The notes below the pieces were generated by a model, which was given only the letters and a program-made list of their open reading frames with translations, had not been told where the DNA came from and searched no databases. A program made the position numbers and the translations under genes. Shown in pieces: positions 17,417 through 29,800 of a DNA stretch of 64,000 nucleotides. Positions within the stretch are counted from its first letter, which is position 1. Each line of letters starts with the position of its first letter. The stretch is from assembly GCF_900215605.1 (NCBI RefSeq), contig NZ_OBEL01000001.1, positions 496,001 through 560,000 on the forward strand, given 5' to 3'. The DNA is from Cohaesibacter gelatinilyticus (GTDB taxonomy: Bacteria; Pseudomonadota; Alphaproteobacteria; Rhizobiales; Cohaesibacteraceae).

Positions 17417-17898
17417 CAGACAGACTCCTACGCAATTGAGGGCATTTAGTCTTTGTTAGGGTTAATATGGAGTAAAGCATCAGTCATTTTGCATTGAGAT
17501 TTGCAAAATTAATGAACAAAGTCACTGTTGTTAACCTTTTAAGCCTGTACATGCTTATACCAATATTTGTTATTCATGAAATACTTGTTGTATGTAAGTT
17601 ATTGAAAAATATTAATAATGAATATATTCAGTATAAAAATATAACTAAGTTTGACGGTTTTTTACATCGCTGGAAGGCAGTAGAAAAAGTAAAAAAACAA
17701 GCAAAATCTTTCCTAATCATTAACCATATTGCGCTTTATTGCGATCAAGCTGCAATCTCTGGTGGGGGAGATCAGGGCGTCAAATTCCAGTGTGTCATGC
17801 GTTGGAATCTGGATTGCCATGTCTTGTAGATCGCGCTTGCCGACCTCCAGATTGTATGGCTTTTATTTTTATTATTGCTATGAATTTGGTGCAGGGCA
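17417..17898. promoter_or_regulatory. Divergent promoter region of the tolC-like gene and the giant RTX gene
   Basis: About 480 bases, strongly AT-rich. It holds an 8-bp inverted repeat, ATTTTGCA (17486-17493), eight bases, TGCAAAAT (17502-17509), placed near the tolC side. TTAACC occurs three times (minus strand at 17459-17464, plus strand at 17531-17536 and 17720-17725), one of them as TTAACCAT; this resembles single half-sites of the cell-cycle regulator CtrA, but no TTAA-N7-TTAA pair is seen. I find no clear sigma-70 pair for either gene. Confidence 0.4.
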
Positions 17899-20800
17899 TT
17901 GGCAAACGGCGACGGACAAAAAACCAGGCACAGCAAGAAGAGTGTCAAGGGTAAAGACGGTCAGGAAATCGCTCACGAGGACGTCCATGAGCAAAAGAAT
18001 GGACAACCTCAAGAAGATGGTCCGGGTGTCGATACCGAAGCCACAGGTGCAATTAAAGCTCCACAAGATGGTAGCAGCACTGAGGCTACCAAAGCCGATC
18101 AACAACAAAATGCCACTCTTGTCTCAACCGGGAGCCTTGCCAGTAAAGCGGGCGACAGCGCGGGTACAATTTCGCGCCCTGATGCTGGAGAAACCAAAAT
18201 TGTTTCCGTTGAGCAGAATGACAAGGTAGCGTTTGGTTTCAACATCGATAATGCCAACGTTTATCTGTCTGATGTCGATCTTGTCATTGAGTTCGATGAT
18301 GGCGGCAAGATCGTGCTGCTCGAATTCGGTATGCATGCGGTGTCCGACGTCGCGCCAACCGTCGCCTTCGAAGATTATGAAAGCTCGGCGCAGGATCTGC
18401 TATCCAGAGTAGGTGAATTCAAGGCTTCTGACGTCACGCAGAAAATGAACTTCTCGACTGCGAGCAGCCAGCAGCAGGAAGAGCCGCAGGAACAAGCAAC
18501 CCCGCAAGAGCAAGCCGTTGAAGTTGTTCAGGTTCAAACTGTTCAAAATCAGTCGCAAAATGTTGGTCCGGGAAAATACAAGGTCGATGCAGAGGAAGAT
18601 CGCAGTGCTGTAGAAGAGCAATTGGCGGACAAGAACTCAGATGAAGATGCTTCTTCCAGCTCGTCCTCTACATCCACCAATACCGATACCGATACCGATA
18701 GCGCCTCGACTGATAATCCAGGTATTCTGGACTTGAGTGCAGCTGAGTTGGAGATTGAGCTCTTTGGTATCACCGAACAGACCACTACAACACTCTCGGA
18801 CGGAACAACACAGATCTATGGGGCGACTGCGTTGCCACCAGCGGATACGGATTCTTCTTATCCCGCTCAGCAAGCCGTTGAAACGATCACCGGAACTTCG
18901 GGCAATGATATAATTTTCGCAGATAGCCCGATTCTCGCGCCATCTGGCACCAGTGCGCGTATGTTGCAGGTTGCTGCTACCATGCCCGATGATAGCTGGA
19001 CACCTCAATCTGCCAAAGTTACCGGTTTGCCCGACGGTTATTCGGTGATTGGAGCGACAGAGGATTCTGCAGGCAATTACAGCCTGGTCATTGACCCCGA
19101 CAAGCCGTTGGATAGTCAAATCCAACTGCAATATGAGCTGCCGGAAGACGGTGCACCGACCAACGACGCCGGGTTCCAGGAAGAATTCACGCTCAATATC
19201 GAATATACGGTGAAGAATAGCCAAGGCCAGATCGGCAAAACTGCTGGTACAGCCAAGTTTGGCATCAAGGAGGTCAATACACCGGATGATGCGGTTCATG
19301 AAGATGAGGTTACGGGCGATACTGTCTATGTTCTGAATTCCAACCCTCCGGGCAATATCGTCAATGCTGGCGATGGAGATGACAAGGTCGTCGCAGCGGC
19401 CGGTGCGGACAATCTTTCTGGTGGTGATGGCACAGATATCCTGTCCTATCAGACTTCCAATGCTGGTGTGGATGTCGATCTGCAAAATGGAACGGCATCA
19501 GGTGGTTACGCCAAAGGTGATACCTTCTCCGGCTTTGAGGGACTGGAGGGGTCTCGCTTCGATGACACCCTGTCTGGGGATGCTGACGACAATACTTTGA
19601 TCGGGGGAGCTGGGGCCGATCGTCTGGATGGCCGTGATGGTCAGGATCGTATTGACTATAGTGCATCGAACGAAGCCGTTACCATCAATCTGGAAGATGG
19701 AACTGGCCAAGGCGGTCATGCTGCAGGCGATCAGATTTCGAATGTTGAGGATGTGACCGGGTCGGATCATGATGATACCCTGATTGGTGATGGCGAAGAT
19801 AATATCCTTGTGGGGGGCGATGGCGATGACATTCTTGTCGGTAAGGCAGGGGCTGATCGCCTTGAAGGTGGTGAAGGATCTGACACCGCAGACTATTCGG
19901 GTTCCAATCAGTCCATTAACATCAACCTGACCGCAAATACCGCGCTGGGTGGTGAAGCGGCCGGTGACGTGCTTGTCGATATCGAAAGTCTGGTTGGAAC
20001 AACTGCGGATGATATTCTGGTAGGGGATGCAGAAGATAATCGGTTCGATGGGAATGCTGGCAACGATATACTTTCGGGTCGTGCAGGCATAGATCGTCTC
20101 GATGGTGGAGCGGGGGATGACCGTCTGGAAGGTGGTCAGGATGGCGACGTCCTGATTGGTGGAGAAGGCTCTGATACAGCCGTCTATGCAGGCGCGCAAA
20201 GCGCCGTAACGGTCAATCTGGGCTTGGGCAGTGGCTCAGGCAGCGATGCCGCAGGCGATACATATGATGGCATCGAAAATGTCGAAGGTTCCACCTTTGG
20301 TGATACCTTGATCGGTGATGATCAGGCCAACATTCTCGATGGTAGCGATGGCAATGATACTCTGCGCGGCGCTGGTGGCGCGGATACTCTACGCGGTGGA
20401 GATGGTATCGATGCTGTTGATTACTCTTCTTCTGCTGTCGGTGTGACCATTGATCTGGCCAATTCTACTGCATCTGGCGGGGATGCCACCGGCGATACCT
20501 TCTCCGACATCGAAAATATCATTGGTTCTGAGCAAAGCGATAATCTGCTGGGAGATAGTGCCGCCAACACTTTGATTGGTGGGGCTGGTAACGATGTTTT
20601 GACAGGAAGAGAAGGTGGTGACCGCCTTGAAGGTGGGACTGGTGTCGATACGGCTGACTATTCCACTTCTGCGCAAGCTGTTACCGTCAATCTGGGTACA
20701 CTGGTCGGCTCCGGTGGCGATGCAGATGGAGATACCTATCTCTCGATCGAAAATCTCTCAGGCTCAGCTCATGGCGATGAATTGATTGGATCTTCTGCGA

Positions 20801-23800
20801 CCAACCGTCTGGAAGGTGGAGCGGGAAATGATACGCTCGATGGGGGTGATGGAGCTGATATTCTTGTCGGTGGTGCAGGCGAAGATATTGCCGATTATAG
20901 CCGCTCAAATGCTGCGGTAACGGTGAATTTGGCCACTCAATCCGGTGCGGGGGGGAGCGCTGATGGTGATAATCTGCAGGAAATCGAAAATTTGCTGGGA
21001 TCCACCTATAGCGATAATCTGACAGGCGATGATCAGAGCAACCGCTTGGAAGGTGGCCACGGGGATGATCGCCTGATGGGCGGCGACGGCGACGATACTC
21101 TGCTGGGTGATGAGGGCGACGATGTCCTGATTGGTGGGCAAGGCGCCGATGTTCTGACTGGTGGCTCTGGTCAGGATAGTGTCGATTATTCCGATTCCGC
21201 GCAGGCCGTGACGGTCAATCTGGTTGATCAAACTGCGACCGGTGGCGATGCTGATGGTGACACGCTGTCTGGTATTGAAAATGTCATCGGCACTGCACAG
21301 AACGACATACTGATTGGTGATAATGTTGCCAATGAACTTGATGGTGGAGCAGGTGATGATCGCCTGACGGGTGGAGTCGGCGCGGATAGACTGATTGGTG
21401 GATCCGGGATTGATATTGCTGATTATTCCGCCTCCAATGCTGGAGTCAATGTCTCACTGCAGACCACCAGCGGATCGGGTGGTCACGCCGAAGGAGATGT
21501 TCTGACTGGGATTGAGCATCTCGAAGGATCCGCTTTTGATGACACCCTCGAAGGGGATGCCAGTGCCAACACTCTGACCGGTGGTGATGGCAATGATACC
21601 CTCAAAGGTCTGATCGGCGATGATCGTCTGATCGGTGGAGACGGCAACGATCATCTCGCTGGTGGCATCGGTGCTGATGTCCTGGAAGGTGGCGCTGGTC
21701 TGGATACGCTGGACTATAGCCAATCCAGCGGAGCGGTTAGTATCAATCTTGCCGATGAGACCGCTTCAGGCGGCGATGCAGAAAGTGATACCTTCTCCGA
21801 TATTGAAAATGTCACCGGTTCCGCTGGAAGCGATACCCTGATAGGTGATGAAAATGCCAACGTCCTTCACGGCAATGCAGGTCAGGATACGCTGACCGGC
21901 GCTGATGGTGACGATAGTCTGCACGGGGACGAAGGGGACGATATTCTGATCGGTGGTGCAGGAGCTGATGAGCTTGTTGGTGGCCTGGGCACTGATACTG
22001 CGGATTATTCGGGCTCCTCCGCTGCTGTTAATATTGACTTGCTGAATGGGACGGCAAGTGGTGGAGAAGCAGCTGGCGACACCCTGCAGGAGATCGAAAA
22101 TGTCACCGGATCCAATCATGATGACCGGCTGCAAGGTGATGCCAATTCCAATATCCTGCGCGGCGGTCAGGGTGACGATGTCCTGATTGGCGGGGAAGGC
22201 GCAGATCATCTGGTCGGTAATTCAGGTGTCGATACAGCTGATTATTCCAGCTCGCTCGGTGCGGTCAACATCCAGCTCGATGCCAATATTGCCACCGGTG
22301 GTGATGCACAAGGGGATAGCTTCTCCGATATCGAAAATCTGATCGGAACCGCCGGCTCTGATATTCTGGTTGGCAATGGCTCCGCCAATCAGCTAACCGG
22401 CGGCGATGGTGCTGATACCCTTCGCGGTCGCGGTGGTGCGGATACGTTGATTGGTGGTGACGGCAACGACATCCTCGAAGGTGGTGAAGGTGGCGATAGT
22501 CTTCAAGGTGGCGATGGCCTTGATACGATTGACTATTCAGGCTCCGCTGATGGTGTGACCATCCATCTGCAAAATTCTACGGGTGTGGGCGGTGATGCTG
22601 ACGGAGATACCTATTCTTCTATCGAAAATGTCATCGGTTCCAACCGCAACGACAGCCTGACCGGTAGCAACAGCGCAAACACCATTTCCGGTGGTTCAGG
22701 TCAAGACAGCCTGCATGGTCTGGATGGGGACGATACTCTTCTCGGAGAAGATGGCAATGACGTTCTGGAAGGTGGTCTCGGTGCAGACACATTGGAAGGT
22801 GGTGCTGGCTCTGATACTGCAGATTATTCCGGCTCCAATCAGGCTGTATCCGTTAATCTGACGGATGGAACGGCCTCAGGAGGGCATGCGGAAGGTGATA
22901 CATTCTCCGGCGTTGAAAATGTCACGGGCTCCGATTTCGACGATACTCTTACTGGTGATGATCAGAACAACCAGCTGATCGGTGGTGGTGGTTCGGATAC
23001 TTTGATTGGTGGCGTCGGTTCGGACGTTTTGGATGGTGGCGCGGGAGTGGATAGCGTTGATTATTCCGGTTCCAACGCTGGTGTTGAGATCAATCTGGGC
23101 ACAGGCGCCGGTTCAGGTGGGCATGCGCAGGGTGACAGTCTTAGCGATGTGGAAAATGTCATCGGCTCTGGATCTGCCGATACTCTGATCGGCTCTGACG
23201 GGGTTAATATCCTGACCGGCAACGCGGGTGACGACACCCTCATCGGGGGCGAGGGTGATGATCGTCTGGAAGGTGGCAGCGATAACGATACACTCGAGGG
23301 CGGCGTTGGTGCGGATGCGCTGATTGGTGGCGCTGGCTCTGATACAGCAGATTATTCCGGTTCCGATGCTGCGGTCTCGGTCAATTTGCAAACTTTGGCA
23401 GTATCCGGTGGTCATGCCGATGGTGATACGCTGGACTCAATCGAGAATATCAGTGGATCTGCCCACTCTGATACCCTGGTAGGGTCCGATGCAGCCAACA
23501 TCCTTATCGGTGGCGGTGGTGCTGATCACCTAAGTGGTGGTCTTGGCGATGACCGTCTGGAAGGCGGGGCCAGCAATGATACCCTGATAGGCGGAGCCGG
23601 AGCTGACGATCTGCAAGGTGGTGCAGGGCTCGATACTGCCGACTATTCTGCCTCCTCTGCTGCTGTAACCGTAAGCCTATCCGATGGCACTGGCGTTGGG
23701 GGCGATGCGGAAGGTGACAGTCTGACCTCGGTTGAAAATGTCATCGGTTCTGCCCACAACGATATGCTGACTGGTGATCACTTGGCCAACCAACTGACGG

Positions 23801-26800
23801 GCGGTGATGGTGATGACACCCTCGTTGGTGGTGGCGGTGGTGACACCCTGGCCGGTGGCGACGGGGTCGATACTGTCAGCTATGCAGCCTCTCTCTCCGG
23901 AGTGGAGGTCAATCTTGACCAGAGCACGGCAAGCGGTGGCGACGCAGAAGGCGATACTTTCAGCGGAATTGAAAATATCACCGGATCGACCAACTCAGAT
24001 GTCCTGACAGGTGATGCATCTGCCAACTTGATCGTCGGCAATGCCGGTGCTGATGTGATCTCTGGCATGGATGGCAATGACATCCTGCAAGGCAATGATG
24101 GCGCCGATGAGCTTCACGGTGGTGCTGGTGACGACACTCTATCTGGCGGGGAAGGCAATGATACGCTGGAAGGTGGTGCGGGTGCCGACCATATGGAAGG
24201 TGGCATCGGTGATGACGCCGTGGACTATTCCGGTTCTTCCGTTGGCGTGCAGATCAATTTGGCAGACTCCACTGCAACAGGCGGCGATGCGACTGGCGAT
24301 ACCTATTCCGGCATTGAAGATGTCATTGGGTCTGATCATGCTGATACGCTGACAGGGGATACGGAAGCAAACCGTCTGGATGGTCGGGGTGGTGATGATA
24401 TCCTGATTGGTGGTACCGGCGCGGATGAGTTGGTCGGTGGAGATGGCATCGATACTGCAGATTATTCCGCCTCTGATACTGGCGTGAATGTCAATCTTGA
24501 TAGTGGTATTGCATCTGGTGGGCACGCTCAGGGCGACACCATCTCGGAAGTTGAAAATCTGATTGGTTCGGTCGGCAATGATGCCTTTGTCGGGAATGGA
24601 TCGAACAATCAGCTGACCGGTGGTGCAGGTGATGACAATCTGGATGGTGGTGTTGGCGATGATCACCTCATCGGCGGTGGTGATGACGACACTCTGATTG
24701 GAGGAGCTGGCGCCGATATTCTGGATGGTGGTGCCGGGTCTGATACGGCCGACTATTCGACTTCGACAAGCAGCGTGAACATCAATTTGCAAGACGGCAC
24801 TGTCTCCGGTTCCGATGCGATGGGCGATAGCTTCATTTCGATTGAGAATGTAACGGGTTCGCAGGCAGCCGATACTCTGACTGGTGATGGTAATGCGAAC
24901 ACTCTCCGGGGTGGCGAAGGGGGCGATGTTCTTGAAGGTGGCGCAGGAGTTGACCGCCTGTATGGTGATGCAGGTGCTGACACATTGATCGGCGGATCAG
25001 GTGCCGATTATCTGGAAGGTGGTTCCGGGGTTGATACTGCCGATTATTCAGCATCCTCCGTCGGTGTAACCATCGATCTGGATGCCGGAACAGGCAATGA
25101 TGGGGATGCCGCTGGTGACACCTTGGTCACAATCGAGAATGTCATTGGGTCCGCGCAGGATGACAATATACGTGGTGATCGCTTTGACAATGAGCTGACT
25201 GGTGGTGACGGTAACGACACCCTGATGGGCGGAGAAGGGGCGGACACTCTCACCGGCGGTGATGGTACGGATACCGCCAGCTATGCGTCGTCAGCATCTG
25301 GCGTAACCATCAATCTTGCGAATAATACCGCGAGTGGCGGTGACGCGACTGGAGATAGCCTGTCATCTATTGAAAATCTGACAGGCTCGTCCAGTGTCGA
25401 CGATTTGACGGGGTCTGATCAAGCCAACTTGATAGAGGCGGGTGCAGGGCAAGATACGCTGCGCGGAGGAGCTGGCGACGACACTCTGGATGGACAGGCA
25501 GGCAATGATACCTTGATTGGTGGAGCAGGGGCCGATGTTTTGCGTGGCGGCACAGGTACAGACACCATCGACTATTCCAGTTCTGATACTGCAGTTACCA
25601 TCAATTTGCAGAATTCAACGGCCAGCGGTGGCGATGCCACAGGCGATACCTTCCAGGACATTGAAAATGTTACCGGCTCGGATTTCGACGATCATGTAAC
25701 CGGTGATGGCGGCGCCAACCTGATCCAGACAGGTGACGGCAATGATACGCTGATCGGCGGCGTGGGCAGTGACGATTTACGTGGTGGTGACGGTGTCGAT
25801 ACAGCTGATTACTCAGTCTCTGGTACTGGCGTACAGGTTAGCCTTGATACCGGATTGGGAACCGGCGGCCATGCCCAGGGCGACTCGTTAAGCGATATCG
25901 AAAATCTCGTCGGGTCTGCCAATCAGGATAATCTGGCAGGTAATGCGCAAGCCAACAGACTGGATGGCGGTGCAGGTTCAGATACTCTTTCAGGGGCAGC
26001 AGGGGATGATACCTTGCTTGGCGGTGATGACGACGATCACCTGATTGGTGGAGCAGGAGCTGATCATCTGGATGGCGGCGCAGGTACCGACCGGATTGAT
26101 TATTCCAGCTCCAGTGCAGGCGTTACAATTGATCTGGCCAACAATACCGGATCCGGTGGCGATGCCCAGGGTGATACCTTTGCCAATATCGAGAATATCA
26201 CGGGCTCATCCCATGCTGACACACTGACCGGCTCTGGCGGTGCGAACTTGCTTGACGGTGGTGCCGGCGGCGACACGCTGCGCGGCGGTGCCGGAGATGA
26301 CACTTTGCAAGGCGGCGCTGGCGCTGACTTGCTGGAAGGTGGTGCCGGAGCCGATACGTTGGAAGGCGGAACTGGTGTTGATACGGCGTCTTATGCCGGA
26401 TCCAGTGCGGCAGTGGATGTCAGCCTGCAATCCGGCAATGGTGTTGGTGGCGATGCCGAAGCTGACACTCTCACCGATATTGAAAATCTTGTCGGGTCTG
26501 ATCACGATGATACCCTCAGCGGAAATATCTTTGCCAACCGTCTGGAAGGCGGCGATGGTAATGACAGCCTGATTGGTGGAGCCGGAGCGGATACGCTCAT
26601 CGGTGGCGATGGTGTTGATACGGCGGATTATTCAACGTCTGCCACGGGCGTGACAGTTGGTCTGGATGGTTCGGGTGGTTCAAGTGGTGATGCTACTGGC
26701 GATACGCTAAGCGATATTGAGAACCTGACGGGTTCGGGGCAAGCAGATAATCTCACTGGTAGTGCAAATGCCAACCGTCTGGATGGTGGTGCAGGCAACG

Positions 26801-29800
26801 ATACCCTGATCGGGCAGGCCGGTGCTGATACACTGGTCGGTGGCACTGGTGACGATATCTTGATTGGCGGTGCTGATGGTGACACCCTGCAGGGCGGTGA
26901 CGGAGTTGATACAGCGGATTACTCCTCGTCTTCCGCCGCTGTTACAGTCAATCTGACAGATAATAGCGGCTCTGGAGGCGATGCAACCGGAGATACATTT
27001 GCTGATCTGGAAAATCTGACTGGCTCCGCACATGATGATACTCTGACCGGCGATGCAAATGCCAACCGTCTGGAAGGCGGCGATGGAGACGACCGACTAG
27101 CTGGGATGGCCGGAGCCGATGTTCTTGTCGGAGGTGATGGATCTGATACGGCTGACTATAGCCAGTCCAACGCAGCAGTGACTGTCAATCTGGCTGATTC
27201 AACCGGTTCAGGTGGCCATGCTCAAGGGGATACGCTCTCCAGCATCGAGAATGTGATCGGTTCTGATAGTGCGGATACCTTGATTGGTGACAATTCTGAT
27301 AACCGATTGGAAGGTGGTCTGGATAATGACACCATCACTGCCGGAGCGGGTGATGATGTTCTGATCGGCGGAGATGCTAACGACACCTTGGTCGGCGGCG
27401 TCGGAGCCGATGATATTCAGGGCGGGGATGGCATCGATACGGCCAGTTATGCTGGTTCTGCGTCTGGCGTGACGGTCAATCTGTCCGATGGCAGCGCCAG
27501 CGGTGGCGATGCGCAAGGAGATACGCTCTCTGGCGTCGAAAATCTCATTGGTTCATCTCAGAGCGATACACTTACCGGTTCTTCCGGTGTCAATGATCTG
27601 GATGGCGGTGACGGTGCGGATATTTTGGCAGGTCTGGAAGGGGCGGATGCTCTGGATGGCGGCGACGGCAATGACAAAGCTGATTATTCGGCTTCCAATG
27701 CAGCGGTAACCGTCAATCTTGCAAACGGTACCGGCCTGGGCGGTCACGCCCAAGGCGATACCTTGCAGAATATCGAAGGCGTGATCGGGTCTGATCATAA
27801 CGATACCCTGATCGGCTCGGCGGATGGGGATATTCTGGAAGGCGGCGATGGTGATGACAATCTGTCTGGCGCCGAAGGTGGTGATACTCTACGTGGCGGT
27901 GCAGGCAATGACACGCTGATCGGTGGAGCGGGAAGTGACACCCTGGTCGGTGGTGCTGGAACCGATGTCGTCGATTATTCAGGTTCTGCTGGCGCGGTGA
28001 ATGTCAATCTTGATACCGGACTGGGGTCAAGCGGAGACGCAGCAGGTGATACATTTGCCACCATTGAAAATGTGATCGGCACCACCGGTGATGATGTCAT
28101 TATTGGCTCCAATGATGCCAACGTGCTGACTGGTGGTGCAGGCGATGACACACTGCGCGGCGGCGATGGTGGTGATGAGTTGCAAGGTGGTGCTGGTAAC
28201 GACACGCTGGAAGGTGGTGCAGGCGCAGATATCATTGCTGGTGGCGATGATATTGATACGGTTGATTATTCCGGTTCGGCACAAGCTGTCACCGTGAACC
28301 TCCAAGACCAGACCGGCACCGGTGGTGATGCGGATGGTGATACGCTCTCAGACTTGGAAAATGTCATCGGCTCGGCCAACAATGACACATTGATCGGTAA
28401 TACTGCCGTGAACCGCTTGACTGGCGGTGCAGGAGATGACGTGCTGATCGGTGGAGCCGGAGCTGACGAGATCATCGGTGGAACTGGCAGTGATACAGCA
28501 TCCTATCAAGGATCGGACGCAGCAGTTCAGGTCAATCTTTCCTCACTAGTCACTGCTGGCGGGCATGCGACAGGCGATAGTCTCTCTGGTATTGAGAACC
28601 TGCTTGGCTCGGACCATGCCGATACGCTGGTGGGGAACACCAATGCCAACCGTCTGCAAGGTGGTGCTGGCAATGATAGCCTAGAAGGTGGTGGTGCGAA
28701 TGACACTCTTGAAGGGGATGAGGGCGATGACACCCTGATTGGTGGATCTGGCGCCGATAGTTTGGATGGTGGCGCAGGTGAGGATACCGCCGCCTATAAC
28801 ACTTCCACGGCTGGCGTAACCGTCAATCTTGGTACAAACAGCGGCACAGGCGGCGATGCTCAGGGTGATACATACGCAAACATCGAGAATATTCTTGGCT
28901 CTGCTCTTGATGATGATCTGGCCGGTAATGACAGCAACAACGAGCTGCGTGGCGGCGGGGGTGAGGACACTCTGAGCGGCGGCCTTGGCGATGATGAGCT
29001 GTTTGGAGATTCCAGTGACGATATTCTGATTGGTGGTGCTGGTGCCGATGCGCTTGATGGTGGAACTGGCAGCGATACTGCGTCCTATGCAGGGTCTGCC
29101 AGCGCAGTTAGTGTCAGTCTGATCGGCAATTCCGCAAGCGGAGGGGATGCTCAAGGCGATACCTTCACCAATATCGAAAATCTTCGAGGGTCAGATCACA
29201 ACGATACTCTGATTGGTGATGCGGGAGCCAACCGTTTGGAAGGTGGTGACGGGGATGATGCTCTGGAAGGCGGCGTTGGCGCTGACCATCTGATCGGTGG
29301 GGACGGCGACGACACGGCAAGCTATGCGTCTTCAACGACTGCTGTGACGATTGATCTGGACGCAGGAACCGGCAGTGGCGGTGATGCGCAGGGCGATGTG
29401 CTCAGCAGCATCGAAAATGCGTCAGGATCTGCTCACAACGACACGTTGGAAGGCTCCGACTCTGACAATATTCTGTCAGGTCTGGCAGGCAATGATACGC
29501 TGCGTGGCGGTCTTGGTGCGGATACCCTGATTGGTGGTGATGACGATGATATCCTGATCGGTGGTGCCGGTGCAGATGATCTTCAGGGTGGATCTGGCAC
29601 CGACTTCACATCCTATGTCAGCTCGGCCAGTGGTGTAACAGTCAATCTGGATGATGGCACGGCCACAGGTGGCGATGCGGATGGAGATACGCTCTCCAGC
29701 ATCGAAAATCTGGAAGGCTCCGATCACAACGATACACTGATCGGTAATGCATCTGATAATGCCATCGTCGGTCTGGACGGTGATGATGTTCTGGAAGGGC

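Noticed and set aside
17457..17727. CtrA binding sites suggested by three TTAACC elements
   Set aside because: No TTAA-N7-TTAA pair is present, and single TTAACC is expected by chance in AT-rich DNA; kept only as a remark.
17880..17951. Separate small gene from the ATG at 17880
   Set aside because: Only 24 codons, Arg/Lys/Gln-rich, overlapping the giant gene start and without a ribosome site.
19380..19410. AAAG-like tripeptide context resembling a LapG cleavage site in the giant protein
   Set aside because: It lies inside the first RTX nonapeptides near residue 495, not in an exposed N-terminal linker, and no LapG or LapD gene is in the window.
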